Assembly (NCBI GenBank): GCA_003427395.1
Contig: BFEA01000012.1
Location: forward strand, 6,073,792-6,094,180
Direction: 5' to 3'
Source: Chara braunii
Taxonomy: Eukaryota > Streptophyta > Charophyceae > Charales > Characeae
Length of the DNA stretch: 20,389 bases
Part shown: positions 9,919-18,331 of the stretch, one piece after another
Layout: every line of letters begins with the position of its first letter
How positions within the stretch are numbered: position 1 is the stretch's first letter
The notes under the pieces: generated by a model
Told to the model about the DNA's origin: nothing
Databases searched by the model: none
Seen by the model: only the letters and a program-made list of their open reading frames with translations
Translations under genes and position numbers: made by a program

Positions 9919-10170
9919 GGGACTGAGCAGTGACGTTAACCCCGGGACTGGACATGGGGTAACTCCCTATGGAGTCTGGACTAACTTCTAGGGACATCTA
10001 GTGTCCTTGGGCCTTATCCTACTAGATCTCTATTCTATCGGCTACAATATCTGTGAGGTAACTCCCTATGGACTGACTTCTAGGGACATCTAGTGTCCTT
10101 GGGCCTTATCCTACTAGATCTCTATTCCATCTAGTGTCCTTGGGACTGAGCAGTGATGTTAACCCCGGGA
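9919..10170. repeat. Nested direct repeats (order A-B-B-A)
   Basis: Motif A (GGGACTGAGCAGTGA, Y, then GTTAACCCCGGGA) is at 9919-9947 and 10142-10170. Motif B, about 75 bp (GGTAACTCCCTATGGA ... TTCTAGGGACATCTAGTGTC ... GATCTCTATTC), is at about 9958-10034 and 10057-10127. A short extra CATCTAGTGTCCTTGG occurs just before the second A. Confidence 0.85.
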
Positions 10171-10213
10171 ACAGTGAGTTGTCACCTGTCACCCTTAGGT
10201 GACAACTTCCCGA

Positions 10214-10460
10214 TCAATGGTCTAGATCTACATGACGTTCAGATCGGTAAGTTGCATAAAGGGTGTGGCTTCCACACTTTATATGCAGCTCATTAGGCGT
10301 CAGGTAAGTTGTCAAATGCACCAAATCTTTATAAGCACTTGCTACCTTAGGGAGGTGCTCATCCCAATCTGCCTGATCGGGTCTAATGTACGTACGAAGA
10401 GTTTGCTGCAAAATGTTGTTCATCTGTTCTGTTCCGCCGTTCACCTCAGATGTCTACCGG
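10214..10460 (-). pseudogene. Second Ty3/gypsy integrase fragment
   Basis: The minus strand reads SEVNGGTEQMNNILQQTLRT, YIRPDQADWDEHLPKVASAY and VHLTTYLTPNELHIKCG before a stop at 10214. This matches the integrase C-terminal half, (HPQT)NGQTEQMNR.L...LR.Y......DWDE.LP...FAYN...H..T..TP.E. It covers the same stretch as the HPQTDGQ region of the element at 7829-9280, so it comes from a different element. The first residues of HPQT are altered, and nothing recognisable continues on either side; a (CTC)n tract abuts it at 10477. Confidence 0.75.
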
Positions 10461-10476
10461 GCTGTTGACCAGGCTC

Positions 10477-10514
10477 TTCCTCTCTTCCTCCTCCTCCTCC
10501 TCCTCCTCCTCTTC
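10477..10514. repeat. (CTC/TCC)n microsatellite
   Basis: About ten CTC-type units, followed by a T8 run near 10521. It marks the upstream border of the integrase fragment. Confidence 0.9.
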
Positions 10515-10567
10515 CGCTTCTTTTTTTTATGTTTTTTTCAAATTTGGTGCTAATAACTTAGTATTAC

Positions 10568-10870
10568 TGCATAACCACCTGCAATCAAGGAACACAAGCA
10601 TATCGAAGGGTCAAAAGTGAAAACAAAAAAATCCTCGTTCAATTTCATTGCGCGAGCAAAATATTTCAAATTTAACAAAAAGTCAGTTTTATTTGGAACA
10701 TTTTTCTATTTATGTGTGCTATAGTATACTCGCACTTGGACTTTTTTTATCTATTTCCTCCAGGATGAGCTGTAAACGCGGTAAGATACATTTAAGGTAG
10801 TGCCAATGTGAGTACGTCGTCATCCTTTCACAAGGGCCGTGCTAATCTACACTATATCGTTCCAGTACCG
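10568..10870 (-). ncRNA. U6 snRNA-derived copy A, split by a 101-nt insert
   Basis: On the minus strand, 10864-10820 (TGGAACGATA ... GATTAGCACGG ... AAGGATGA) matches about 38 of 45 bases of canonical plant U6 as I remember it. After a 101-nt insert (10819-10719), 10718-10691 (CACACATAAAT, then AGAAAAATGTTCCAAAT) matches about 23 of 28 bases of the U6 3' end. Upstream, ACAACCGGTA fits the U6 segment before it, and TGTC...GACA could be the 5' hairpin. The ACAGAG box reads ATAGTG, so it is not a working U6. A further 120 nt or so is shared with copy B, including T7 at 10631-10625 (an A7 run on plus). Confidence 0.75.
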
Positions 10871-10879
10871 GTTGTCGGA

Positions 10880-10975
10880 GCAGACACCCTTACAAGGGTA
10901 TCTACTCGGGGTTTTTCAATGTTGGACGCAGACACCCTTAAAAAGGTATCTACTCAGGATTTTTCAATGTTGGAC
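10880..10975. repeat. Two 48-bp tandem units beside the U6 copy
   Basis: Both 10880-10927 and 10928-10975 begin GCAGACACCCTTA and end TTTTTCAATGTTGGAC. Each holds an ACCCTT...AAGGGT/AAGGT inverted element. The first unit touches the place where the U6 5' hairpin would be. Confidence 0.85.
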
Positions 10976-11454
10976 GTTGTCTGACCTTTTCGTTGAATTG
11001 AAGGACTTGAAGAGACTGACATTTGTCAAAAGTTCATTCAGACTAACCTATGATCGAGAGACTGAAAGTTTTTTGAACTTCAGACGCTTGCATCGTCCGA
11101 AAGTAATGGCGGTAGTTGGCAGTTTCTAGCGAGCCGCGAAGAGGAACGGATGTGGAAATGCTAAAATTACACGTATCCTACTTAAAATAATGGTGCACGG
11201 CTGCTAAGCCGCACGATTCAAAGTCTAAGTAGGCTAAAAAGAGGGACGCGTCGGATATGGGGCCGCTGCCCGGGAGGAATAGGAGGCCTACTTTTTTCCG
11301 GAACGCGGGATTTGACTCCGTCCGGGGCCCGAAGTCGGATTTGCGGCTAAAGGGGTGGCTTATCGGGCCCACCGGGCTAAGCCCCAGCCCGTTAGATGGC
11401 GGGGCGATGACCATTTGGCTAGGTAAGGCAGATTGGGGCTGCCTAGTCCCAAAG
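10976..11454. other. Spacer turning GC-rich, no gene recognised
   Basis: From about 11230 the sequence is markedly GC-rich (CCGGGCC, GGGCCC runs), unlike its AT-rich neighbours. Frames on both strands have no recognisable domain. A small AGGCAG/CTGCCT hairpin lies at about 11427-11444. Confidence 0.4.
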
Positions 11455-11558
11455 TTGGGTGACCTACTGGCAGCAACTCCTCAAATAGAAGAGTTGCGGG
11501 TCTAGCTTCCGTGAAAAGGAGCTGGCCCAGTAGGTTACAACATCAAGCTATCACCCAA
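11455..11558. repeat. Nested inverted repeat
   Basis: Outer left arm TTGGGTGACCTACTGG (11455-11470) pairs with CCAGTAGG (11527-11534) and TCACCCAA (11551-11558); the right arm is split by 16 bases. Inside, GCAACTC (11473-11479) pairs with GAGTTGC (11491-11497). Confidence 0.8.
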
Positions 11559-11701
11559 TAGGTGCCGGCACTGCTGAGATCGAGTCCAGTGGCGCCCTAC
11601 CAGGCTAGTTCTTTTTGGAGTCGGCCATGGGGATGGGGCGGTCTGGGCGCGACCGATCTTGGTCATGCGATCGGCAGGATCGTGCGGCCAGAATCAGCCG
11701 C

Positions 11702-11770
11702 ACAGAGCTGCATGGCCCCTGCCCAAGGTTGACATGCATAAATCGAGAAATAGTAAAAAAAAAAAAAAAA
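11702..11770 (+). ncRNA. U6 snRNA retrocopy D, unsplit, with A16 tail
   Basis: ACAGAG (11702-11707) is followed directly by a 3-base remnant. GCATGGCCCCTGCCCAAGG then continues without any insert into TTGACATGCATAAATCGAG and AAATAGT, matching about 40 of 45 bases of the U6 3' half. It ends in 16 A bases (11755-11770). The GATTA between ACAGAG and the GC of GCATGG is lost. Sequence upstream of ACAGAG does not clearly match U6. The A-tail fits reverse transcription of a U6 RNA, as LINE machinery does with mammalian U6. It is a pseudogene. Confidence 0.75.
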
Positions 11771-11780
11771 TTTCCTTCTA

Positions 11781-11865
11781 TCCCAAGGGGATCGAACCCG
11801 GGTCTGTATTTCACAGTTCGTGGGTTCCCCACGAACCCGATAGGACCATTGGCACAAGCCAACGG
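11781..11865 (-). repeat. tRNA-like sequence facing the U6 retrocopy
   Basis: On the minus strand: a D-arm-like hairpin TTGGC-TTGT-GCCAA (11862-11849), a 9-bp hairpin GTTCGTGGG-GAA-CCCACGAAC (11836-11816), a small CTGT-GAAAT-ACAG stem, then the B-box-like GGGTTCGATCCCC. A T-run follows, which is the A16 tail of copy D on the other strand. T-arm pairing is only 3 bp and the overall length is above 80, so it is a derived tRNA or SINE and not a normal tRNA. Confidence 0.4.
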
Positions 11866-11979
11866 GGATTAAAGTAAAAAAAAAAAGAAAAGAAAACTAA
11901 ATCTAAATTACAAACGAAGTGCCAGACGGCGCAGTCTGAAGTGACAGGGGCATTTTGAGTTCCCAATGCACCTGACAGT

Positions 11980-11996
11980 GCCCGTTTTAAACGGGC
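11980..11996. repeat. Hairpin, GTGCCCGTT family member 1
   Basis: GCCCGTTT, one T, then AAACGGGC: 8-bp perfect arms, preceded by GT. The same GTGCCCGTT opening recurs at 12146 (degenerate arms) and 12576. Confidence 0.75.
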
Positions 11997-12189
11997 GACC
12001 ATTTTTTAAAGGTAAGTTCTTTTCCCTTTTTTTTTTTTTTTTTTTCTTCTTGGGATTTTCTTAAGTTTCTTTTAAAATTCACTTTAGATTTTTTCAGATT
12101 CTTTCTTCTTTTAGATTCCCTCTCCCATTCCCTTCTCGTTGTGAGTGCCCGTTCATTTGGACGAACATGCCTTTTTTCCCTCGTTCTGC

Positions 12190-12535
<346 letters not shown>

Positions 12536-12577
12536 TTTTTTTTGTCCCCCCTCCTGTCCCTATCTCAAAAGGCATGT

Positions 12578-12600
12578 GCCCGTTCACTTAGTGAACGGGC
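12578..12600. repeat. Hairpin, GTGCCCGTT family member 2
   Basis: GCCCGTTCAC, TTA loop, GTGAACGGGC: 10-bp perfect arms, preceded by AT-GT as in the family. A related 7-bp hairpin, CTCGTTT-CGAA-AAACGAG, lies at 12723-12740. Confidence 0.85.
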
Positions 12601-12847
12601 TGGAGATCGTTGCCTGCCGCCATTGGCGCCCGGGTACGAGCGTGCAGGGCGGGGGGAAAAAGACCCTGATGAGCTTGACTCTAAGTTAACTCTCTGAAAT
12701 GACTTGGCTGGGAGGGAGGCTGCTCGTTTCGAAAAACGAGTTGTGCCTCCCCCAAGGAAATGAGGAGATAGGGGGGCAAAAAAAAGGGAGAAAAAAAAGG
12801 AAAACAAAAAGGGAGAATGGGAAACGGCCGCAAATGCGGGCGCAATG

Positions 12848-13054
12848 GTGCCCTAGGTGCACATGAACAAGCCTGAGTATGACTACTCAAGCTAGGATGT
12901 GTAAACTGAACAGACGATGTGCCCTAGGTGCACATGAACAAGCCTGAGTATAACTTAACTACTCAGGCTAGGATATGTAAACTGCCTGAGTATGACTCCT
13001 CAGGCTAGGATATGTAAACTGAACAGCCATTGTCTTGAAAATGGCTAAGTTCAG
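12848..13054. repeat. Tandem repeat of about 64-71 bp ending in a foldback
   Basis: Units begin GTGCCCTAGGTGCACATGAA at 12848 and 12919; a third, headless unit spans 12984-13026. Each contains a CCTGAGTA...TACTCAGG-type hairpin, perfect in unit 3 (GCCTGAG...CTCAGGC), and ends TATGTAAACTGAACAG. At the end, CTGAAC-AGCCATT (13019-13031) pairs with AATGGCT-AA-GTTCAG (13040-13054). Confidence 0.85.
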
Positions 13055-13102
13055 TTTGGACACTACGTAGCTGCACTAAAAAGTGTGCCAAGTACGTCGA
13101 AG

Positions 13103-13126
13103 TTTGAAGAGCCATAGCTCTTCAAA
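13103..13126. repeat. Perfect 10-bp hairpin
   Basis: TTTGAAGAGC, CATA loop, GCTCTTCAAA. No T-run follows directly, so it is not a typical Pol III or bacterial-type terminator. Confidence 0.9.
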
Positions 13127-16100
13127 GAATAGTCAAAAACAAGAAAGAAAAAAGGTATTGGAAATGGCAGGTCCTCATCCATCTCGTGAAAATCCAAGAT
13201 AGCTGAGTCCAGAAAGAGAGAAAAAAAAAACAGAGGCAGTTAAAAGTAACAACCTCTCTAAGTGTGTGGCCCAGGTTCAGCCACACTGAGCCATGGCTTA
13301 GATCCAAAGATCAGATTGAGCCCGTGAATTCACCTGGGATGAAGAAGTGCTGGCCAGCTCCTCTCAGCAACTATAAAAGCCAGCGGCAGCCTCACAATTG
13401 TGGCAGTGCTGCTGGGATAATCACTTATGTGAATGCTGGTTGGCTGCTGTTGTGAGGAGGTCTTGTTGGAGGAGGAGTGAAGGTCTGCATGGAGTTGAGA
13501 GTGGAGAGAAGGCGGTCACAGCTGGGTAGGGAGCACTCTGCTCCACCCTCAGGCTGGAGTTGGGCCTCTGGGATGACTCTTGCTAGACCGGGACTGCGCA
13601 ACGAAGGCTATACTTTGGGCCTGGATTTTATCCAGGTCCGAAGTTTTTTAATTTGACGACAAGGCTTCGTCTGCAGCGGCATGCTTCAAGGTGGTGCTGG
13701 TAGGGAGGGCAGCGGTCTGGTTTGCGGCAGTCTTATCCCCATATTTAGTGAGGATATGCTGCCGAAATGTTTTTGGCGGCGTCGGCGTTCTTGGATTGTT
13801 TGGGGAAGTGTTGTCCGGTTGAGGGCACATAGACGACACTCTTTCTAAGGAGCAATGTTGCCCGGATTTTGCGGCTTAGAGGAGCCATTATTTTGGTATG
13901 AGATCTGGCGGTGGTGCCGCACGACAGTCGTGGCACCACTTTCGATGGCACGATGAGCAGTAATCCTGCCGTTGTTTTTTTTGTGGTGCCAATCGATTAT
14001 GGTGGATCCCAGTGTGGCCCAGAGGTTGGGCTAGCACTGGTGCACGATTGGGATCGTGAGGTAGTGGTGCGACATGGAGAGAGTGCAGAGTGAATGCACG
14101 ACACAATGGCTATTAGAGTTGCAACACTTGCAGTTTCTGCCAAAAGCCACCTTTATTTTTTATGCGGCACGCGGTGCGAGCGGTTTCGGTGGTGGAGTCA
14201 TCCAGTGTTGTGGTTGGGCTAGCACTGCCTAGAACCATTTTGGGATCAATTGGGACCAACTTGAGGGTCGAGATTTTTTGGGGCATGAGCAATTGTGGTG
14301 GTTGTTTTAAGTGGACATGGTGATTTGAGGCGGTATGGATTTGCGATTGGTTGGGGAGTATCCTTGGTGGTTAAGGTGCAGTTGGAACTGCAGTTGAGAT
14401 TGCTTTGGGGTTGTTCAGAACATTGGGCCGTATATTCTGGACTTCAAAAGCGGATGTCTTATTTAATTGGGATATTACTCGGTTTTCTTGAGTGAGCCGA
14501 TCTAAACTTCACTCAAGGTCAGTTGATTGACTCAAATTTCCCTTCAGACCTGTGTAAACCCACACTTTGCTTGGCCCTATTTGTTTTGAATGTTCGAAAG
14601 AAAAGATAGAGGAAAGTTGTGCGAGTCATGCATGTGAATGGGAAGGTCTGACTTGAGTATGGGATTGTACTGGTTTCTTTTGACTTGTTTTCTTTGCGTT
14701 CTGTACAGGTAGGTAGAAAGATGCTTGTAAAGAAGATTGACTATGCCTATTTGAGATGAAGAAAAGAATTGTCCTCTTTCTACCTTTCGCCTGACTGCAT
14801 GTTAAAAACGCTTGTATTTTGAAGTGAATAATTTCAACCGGTACCGTAAAAAAACCTCGTCAATATAATGAAGACGAAGATAATCAGGCTTAGTATTTTC
14901 CGGAGATTGACCCTTTCTATACCGAATGACCTTATCTACTTATATCTGTCCAAATGATTCTCATTTTCTATCTCCTCTGACTTCGTTCGTTTGAGTTATC
15001 CTAAGCTTAGGAAAAATGAGAACAACTGAAGTTTACTTGCGACAGACACATTCTCTTTATAGCGAGCATCTGGGGCAGGGGTTTGTTGCTTTAGGAGTCA
15101 GCCATGTTATCGACCCAAAGTGAACCGTTCTGCGAAGGGGGTACTTTGTCGATTCGGTGGAGACGACCCGACTTATGAGATCCGAGCTTTGTGCTCGGGC
15201 GAGGAGGAGTACCCCAGACCACTTCCTAGAGGGAGAGACATGCAACACTTCAAGTAATGCACCTGATCAAGAATCATTCGCAAAGCAACCTGTCATCCAA
15301 GAAGATTAGAAACGTATGGAGACGGGAGTGTGCGTGCCTAATCTTAGGTCGGCGGTAGGGTGGAATGAACGACTTTGGCAGCGAGTCTTATCAAGTCAAA
15401 ACCAAGGCAGTCAATTTACCTTGTCGGCTGCATTGAGGTTATTGTTGAATCCAACTTTTTGTTGGTGGTTTAGTAAAAATTTTATCGAGTCTTGACCCGA
15501 GGTGGTCAGGTCTTATTTTTAACTCGTATTATTGGATGTACCGTATGATGATTTAAATTCTTTTAGTTATCATTTCATATTGGATATACATTTCTATCAA
15601 CCACGGTCGATTCCTTTTAATGTAAATATGTGTGGCTGTTATAACTTTCTTTTGACTATGCGTGCAAGGGACTAGGATTAATTTTTGGTTTCGCGCTTGC
15701 TTGAGACCGTCCTAGTTGACCGGCGAACACTTCGTACTTAGGAGATCAGCGCCCTAAGGAACGAACGGCGTTCGGGTCCTCTTGGCGTTAACCAAACATT
15801 TCCTATACTGCAGCGAATCGAGCAAACGCCCTCGGCTGGCTTACGCCTGTGATTGCATCTAAAAGGTTTCACACGTGGGTCAACAACACCCCTAAAGGTG
15901 GTGACAACCCCTTAGGGAAGACAAGTTGTGCCCCGCGGGAACCTATCCTGTCGTAGGGGACCGCAGGAAGTATGGTTGGTGCACCCGGCTAGATCGGCAA
16001 AGGGACGACGCGGCTGCGGTCGTCTCGGCAGTTTGCGGGGTTATTTTGCGTCATTCCCAAGTTGTCTTTGTTTTGTTTTCTTTAACTCCTGTGTGACATG

Positions 16101-16166
16101 GTCGGGAGGGCTCTCGCCTTTCGTGAAAAAGGTGGGAGCCGATGCGCTCGGCACCGTAACTTACTG
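13127..16166. other. Long intronic stretch without a recognised gene
   Basis: A TATA-like CTATAAAAGCC lies at about 13370. Frames at 13640-14110 (both strands) and 14295-14495 have unusual GTGGTG/GGCGG-rich composition but no motif I recognise. The minus-strand frame 15248-15057 (SDLISRVVSTESTKYPLRRT) looks protein-like but is unassigned. The stretch at 15690-16160 is GC-rich and could be old retroelement DNA. I cannot support a gene here. Confidence 0.4.
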
Positions 16167-16479
16167 TTAATGCATACCGCCTGCAATCAAGGAACCCAAG
16201 CATCTGGAAGGGTCAAAAGTGACAACAAAAAAATCCTTCTTCAGTTTCATCACGAGAGCAAAATATTTCAAATTTAATGAAAAGTCGGTTTTATTTGGAA
16301 CACTTCTCGGTTTGTGAGTGTCAGCACATACTTGCACTTGGACTTCGTTACTTACTTTACATCCAGATTCATCCAGTATGGGCCATAATCACAGTAAGAT
16401 ACACCTAAGGTAGTGCCAGTGTGAGTACACCCTCATCCTTGCGTAGGGGCCATGCTAATCTACTTTGTATCATTCCAAT
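16167..16479 (-). ncRNA. U6 snRNA-derived copy B, split by a 112-nt insert
   Basis: On the minus strand, 16479-16433 (ATTGGAATGATACA ... GATTAGCATGGCCCC ... AAGGATGA) matches 43 of 47 bases of canonical plant U6. A 112-nt insert (16432-16321) follows, and then 16320-16293 (CACTCACAAACCGAG, AAGTGTTCCAAAT) matches 24 of 28 bases of the U6 3' end. The ACAGAG box reads ACAAAG. Beyond U6, similarity to copy A continues for about 125 nt through GGATTTTTTTG (T7 at 16233-16227) to GATTGCAGG near 16170. It is the best-preserved split copy and lies head-to-tail with copy C. A working transcript is not excluded, but a normal U6 is. Confidence 0.8.
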
Positions 16480-16481
16480 CC

Positions 16482-16691
16482 AAATTTAATGGAAAGTCGG
16501 TTTTATTTGGAACACTTCTCGGTTTGTGTGTGTCAGCACATACTTGCACTTGGACTTCTTTACTTTCTTTACATCCAGATTCATCCAGTATGGGCCATCA
16601 TCACAGTAAGATACACTTAAGGTAGTGCCAGTGTGAGTACGCCCTCATCCTTGGGTAGGGGCCGTGCTAATCTAGTTTGTATCATTCCAAT
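16482..16691 (-). ncRNA. U6 snRNA-derived copy C, split by a 112-nt insert
   Basis: On the minus strand, 16691-16645 matches about 40 of 47 bases of U6 (ATTGGAATGATACA, GATTAGCACGGCCCC, AAGGATGA). The insert is 16644-16533, and 16532-16505 (CACACACAAACCGAG, AAGTGTTCCAAAT) matches 24 of 28. The copy is cut at CATTAAATTTG (about 16482), where copy B's ATTGG begins two bases on, so copies B and C form a tandem duplication of about 212 bp. ACAGAG reads ACAAAC. Confidence 0.8.
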
Positions 16692-16718
16692 CCCCTTTTT
16701 TTCTTTTTCATTCATCTG

Positions 16719-16790
16719 ACTCCGGCTGGATTCAAATTTTGGCCTGCATTTCAACAGCTCATCGGTGTACCAGCTGAGCTATATCTTTCC
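16719..16790 (-). repeat. tRNA-like sequence with A-rich tail
   Basis: The minus strand from 16790 reads ATATAGCTCAGCTGGTA (A box/D arm), CTGTTGA (would be an Asn GTT anticodon loop) and AAATTTGAATCC (B box). The length is about 72, as for a tRNA. Stems are mostly broken. An A-rich tract (GAAAAAGAAAAAAAGG) follows and leads straight into U6 copy C. It is best read as a retroposed tRNA or SINE head. Confidence 0.5.
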
Positions 16791-16799
16791 AATTTTAAC

Positions 16800-17228
16800 G
16801 GATGTCAGGAAGGACGAAACTGTTCTATCTCTGTTTCTCGAAAGATGATAATAATAAAATTTGTTTGTTTCCATGTAAAAACCAGCTCTCTTGCAGGCCT
16901 GCCCTTCTGTCCTCTGCTAATCGCACTGTGAAAAGAAAAATCGTTCGAGGACCAAAAGTCAGGTGAAAAAAGGACAAGCTCAACAATTGGGTTGATCAAC
17001 GCCCGTCGTCTGCCTTCTCCGCTCGATAGTTCTTTCTTGTTCACCGGCGCATAGTGAAGAGTTAGGTGCAAAATCCCCCTCTGTGCATGCTCAGCCCTGG
17101 ATCATCATGATGCAAGGGCCTTCAATAAAACTTTACCCCGTTACTCGAGCACAGCAGATGACTCCCCCCCTCAAGGCTCATGCTGTATATGGGTCAGATG
17201 AAACACTCAATGATGTCCAAGAATAAGC
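16800..17228. other. Intronic spacer, no gene recognised
   Basis: No motif or repeat of note was found. A C7 run lies at about 17164. Confidence 0.5.
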
Positions 17229-17337
17229 ATTGAGTAACCTGAAGAAAGACAAAGGTTTCAGTTTCCCCTTCGCCTCCGAGAAAAAGCATTGAGTAACCTG
17301 AAGAAAGACAAAGGTTTCAGTTCCCGCTTCGCCTCCA
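17229..17337. repeat. Tandem duplication of about 59 bp
   Basis: CATTGAGTAACCTGAAGAAA begins both units (17229 and 17288); each continues GACAAAGGTTTCAGTT, then CCCCTTCGCCTCC or CCCGCTTCGCCTCC. Only a handful of bases differ, so the duplication is recent. Confidence 0.9.
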
Positions 17338-17539
17338 GCACCTTCTCCATCACTCGCAACCTCAGCGTGCATCTCCCTCCTTAATGAGACTAATGAAGCC
17401 TCTCTGTAGGTACCAAATAGGTACACCCACCCTCCAGCATGACAACTTGGGTATGGAGGTTCTGGCCTGCGTTCCTTCAACCTCCTGAAATGAACAGCAG
17501 CTCCAGTATCACCCGCGCCTCCAGATAAGTCAAGGTAAG

Positions 17540-17541
<2 letters not shown>

Positions 17542-17600
<59 letters not shown>
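17542..17600. repeat. (TC)29 microsatellite
   Basis: Uninterrupted TC run of about 59 bp. On minus it gives a spurious Arg-Glu frame. Confidence 0.98.
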
Positions 17601-17603
<3 letters not shown>

Positions 17604-18331
17604 CACAAGTCCTGATCACCCTCTTCCTCACCCTACCTCTATACTACAGCTATAGAGCTCAGACACCCCTCCTAGCTATTGACTACTATCTCTCTCTTCT
17701 TCTGGACTGGTGCTCTCTTCCTCCCTCCACTGCCAGTCTTCTCCGTCCACCTCCGGCGCTAAGCAGCGCTAAGGCCACCAACCTGTGCACGACAGAATGA
17801 ATCAGCCACTGGCGCAGGCAATCTTCTGTCAAGTTCACGGGTCTTGGCCTGCCTCAGTTTGCGTTCCCGAACGGTGGAGATTTGTTGACCTGAGTGGCCC
17901 ATATTTGATGTCGGCAAATGTGTGCCTGGACCCAGTGCGCCCTGGAAACTTCTGGAGCAGACAGACAAACTTTGAAAGTGCAGTGCATAAGATTTGTGGC
18001 CACGGATCACTTCTGGTAATGTCGCACTCTTGACCCACCTTTCCCGAGTTTGGGCTTGACTCCTGATTCTCCTGGAGTCCACTACCTCGCCTGGGCCACA
18101 GGAGGCCTCATTTTACCTGTACCCGGTACCTATTGCCCCAAGGGCTTTTCTCAGGGCCCTCTAGGACAGGAGACGTGACCTTTACCCCTGAATCTAGACT
18201 TGGACCCAAAGTTCTCTGTGTGCAGTTTTTGAACTGAGATCATTGTGAACCATAAATTACACATTTATTACAGAATCTAGTACATATATGAAACAAAAAA
18301 TCAACCTCTGCACACATAGCTCAGTGCTCAC
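17601..18331. other. 5' part of the long intron, no further gene recognised
   Basis: Overlapping frames on both strands (17759-18082) have no family match. The sequence runs up to the FtsH exon donor at 18331. Confidence 0.5.

Noticed and set aside
11178-11505. Frames on both strands in the GC-rich island
   Set aside because: GC-rich DNA has few stops. The frames mirror each other and show no motif.
13360-13390. CTATAAAAGCC as promoter of a gene at about 13.4-14.5 kb
   Set aside because: No recognisable coding sequence or LTR partner follows. A single TATA-like match in 20 kb is expected by chance.
16433-16479. A functional U6 gene
   Set aside because: The ACAGAG box is altered in copies A-C, the 5' hairpin is missing in B and C, and U6 is interrupted. 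Copy D keeps ACAGAG but lacks the next bases and has a poly(A) end.
16293-16479. An ordinary GT-AG spliceosomal intron in U6
   Set aside because: The insert starts GGGY-GTAC or CGAC-GTAC and ends TGCTGA or CTATAG against the U6 sequence. Only copy A ends in AG, and none starts with GT at the exact junction. Kept open as an atypical possibility only.
16533-16644. C/D-box snoRNA hidden in the copy C insert (GTGATGA near the middle, CTGA at the end)
   Set aside because: The C-box reads GTGATTA in copy B and is absent in copy A, and there is no terminal stem. The boxes look accidental.
17178-17606. 142-residue minus-strand frame starting in an Arg-Glu run
   Set aside because: The start lies in the (TC)n tract and the rest includes a 59-bp tandem duplication. 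No domain or splice context supports it.
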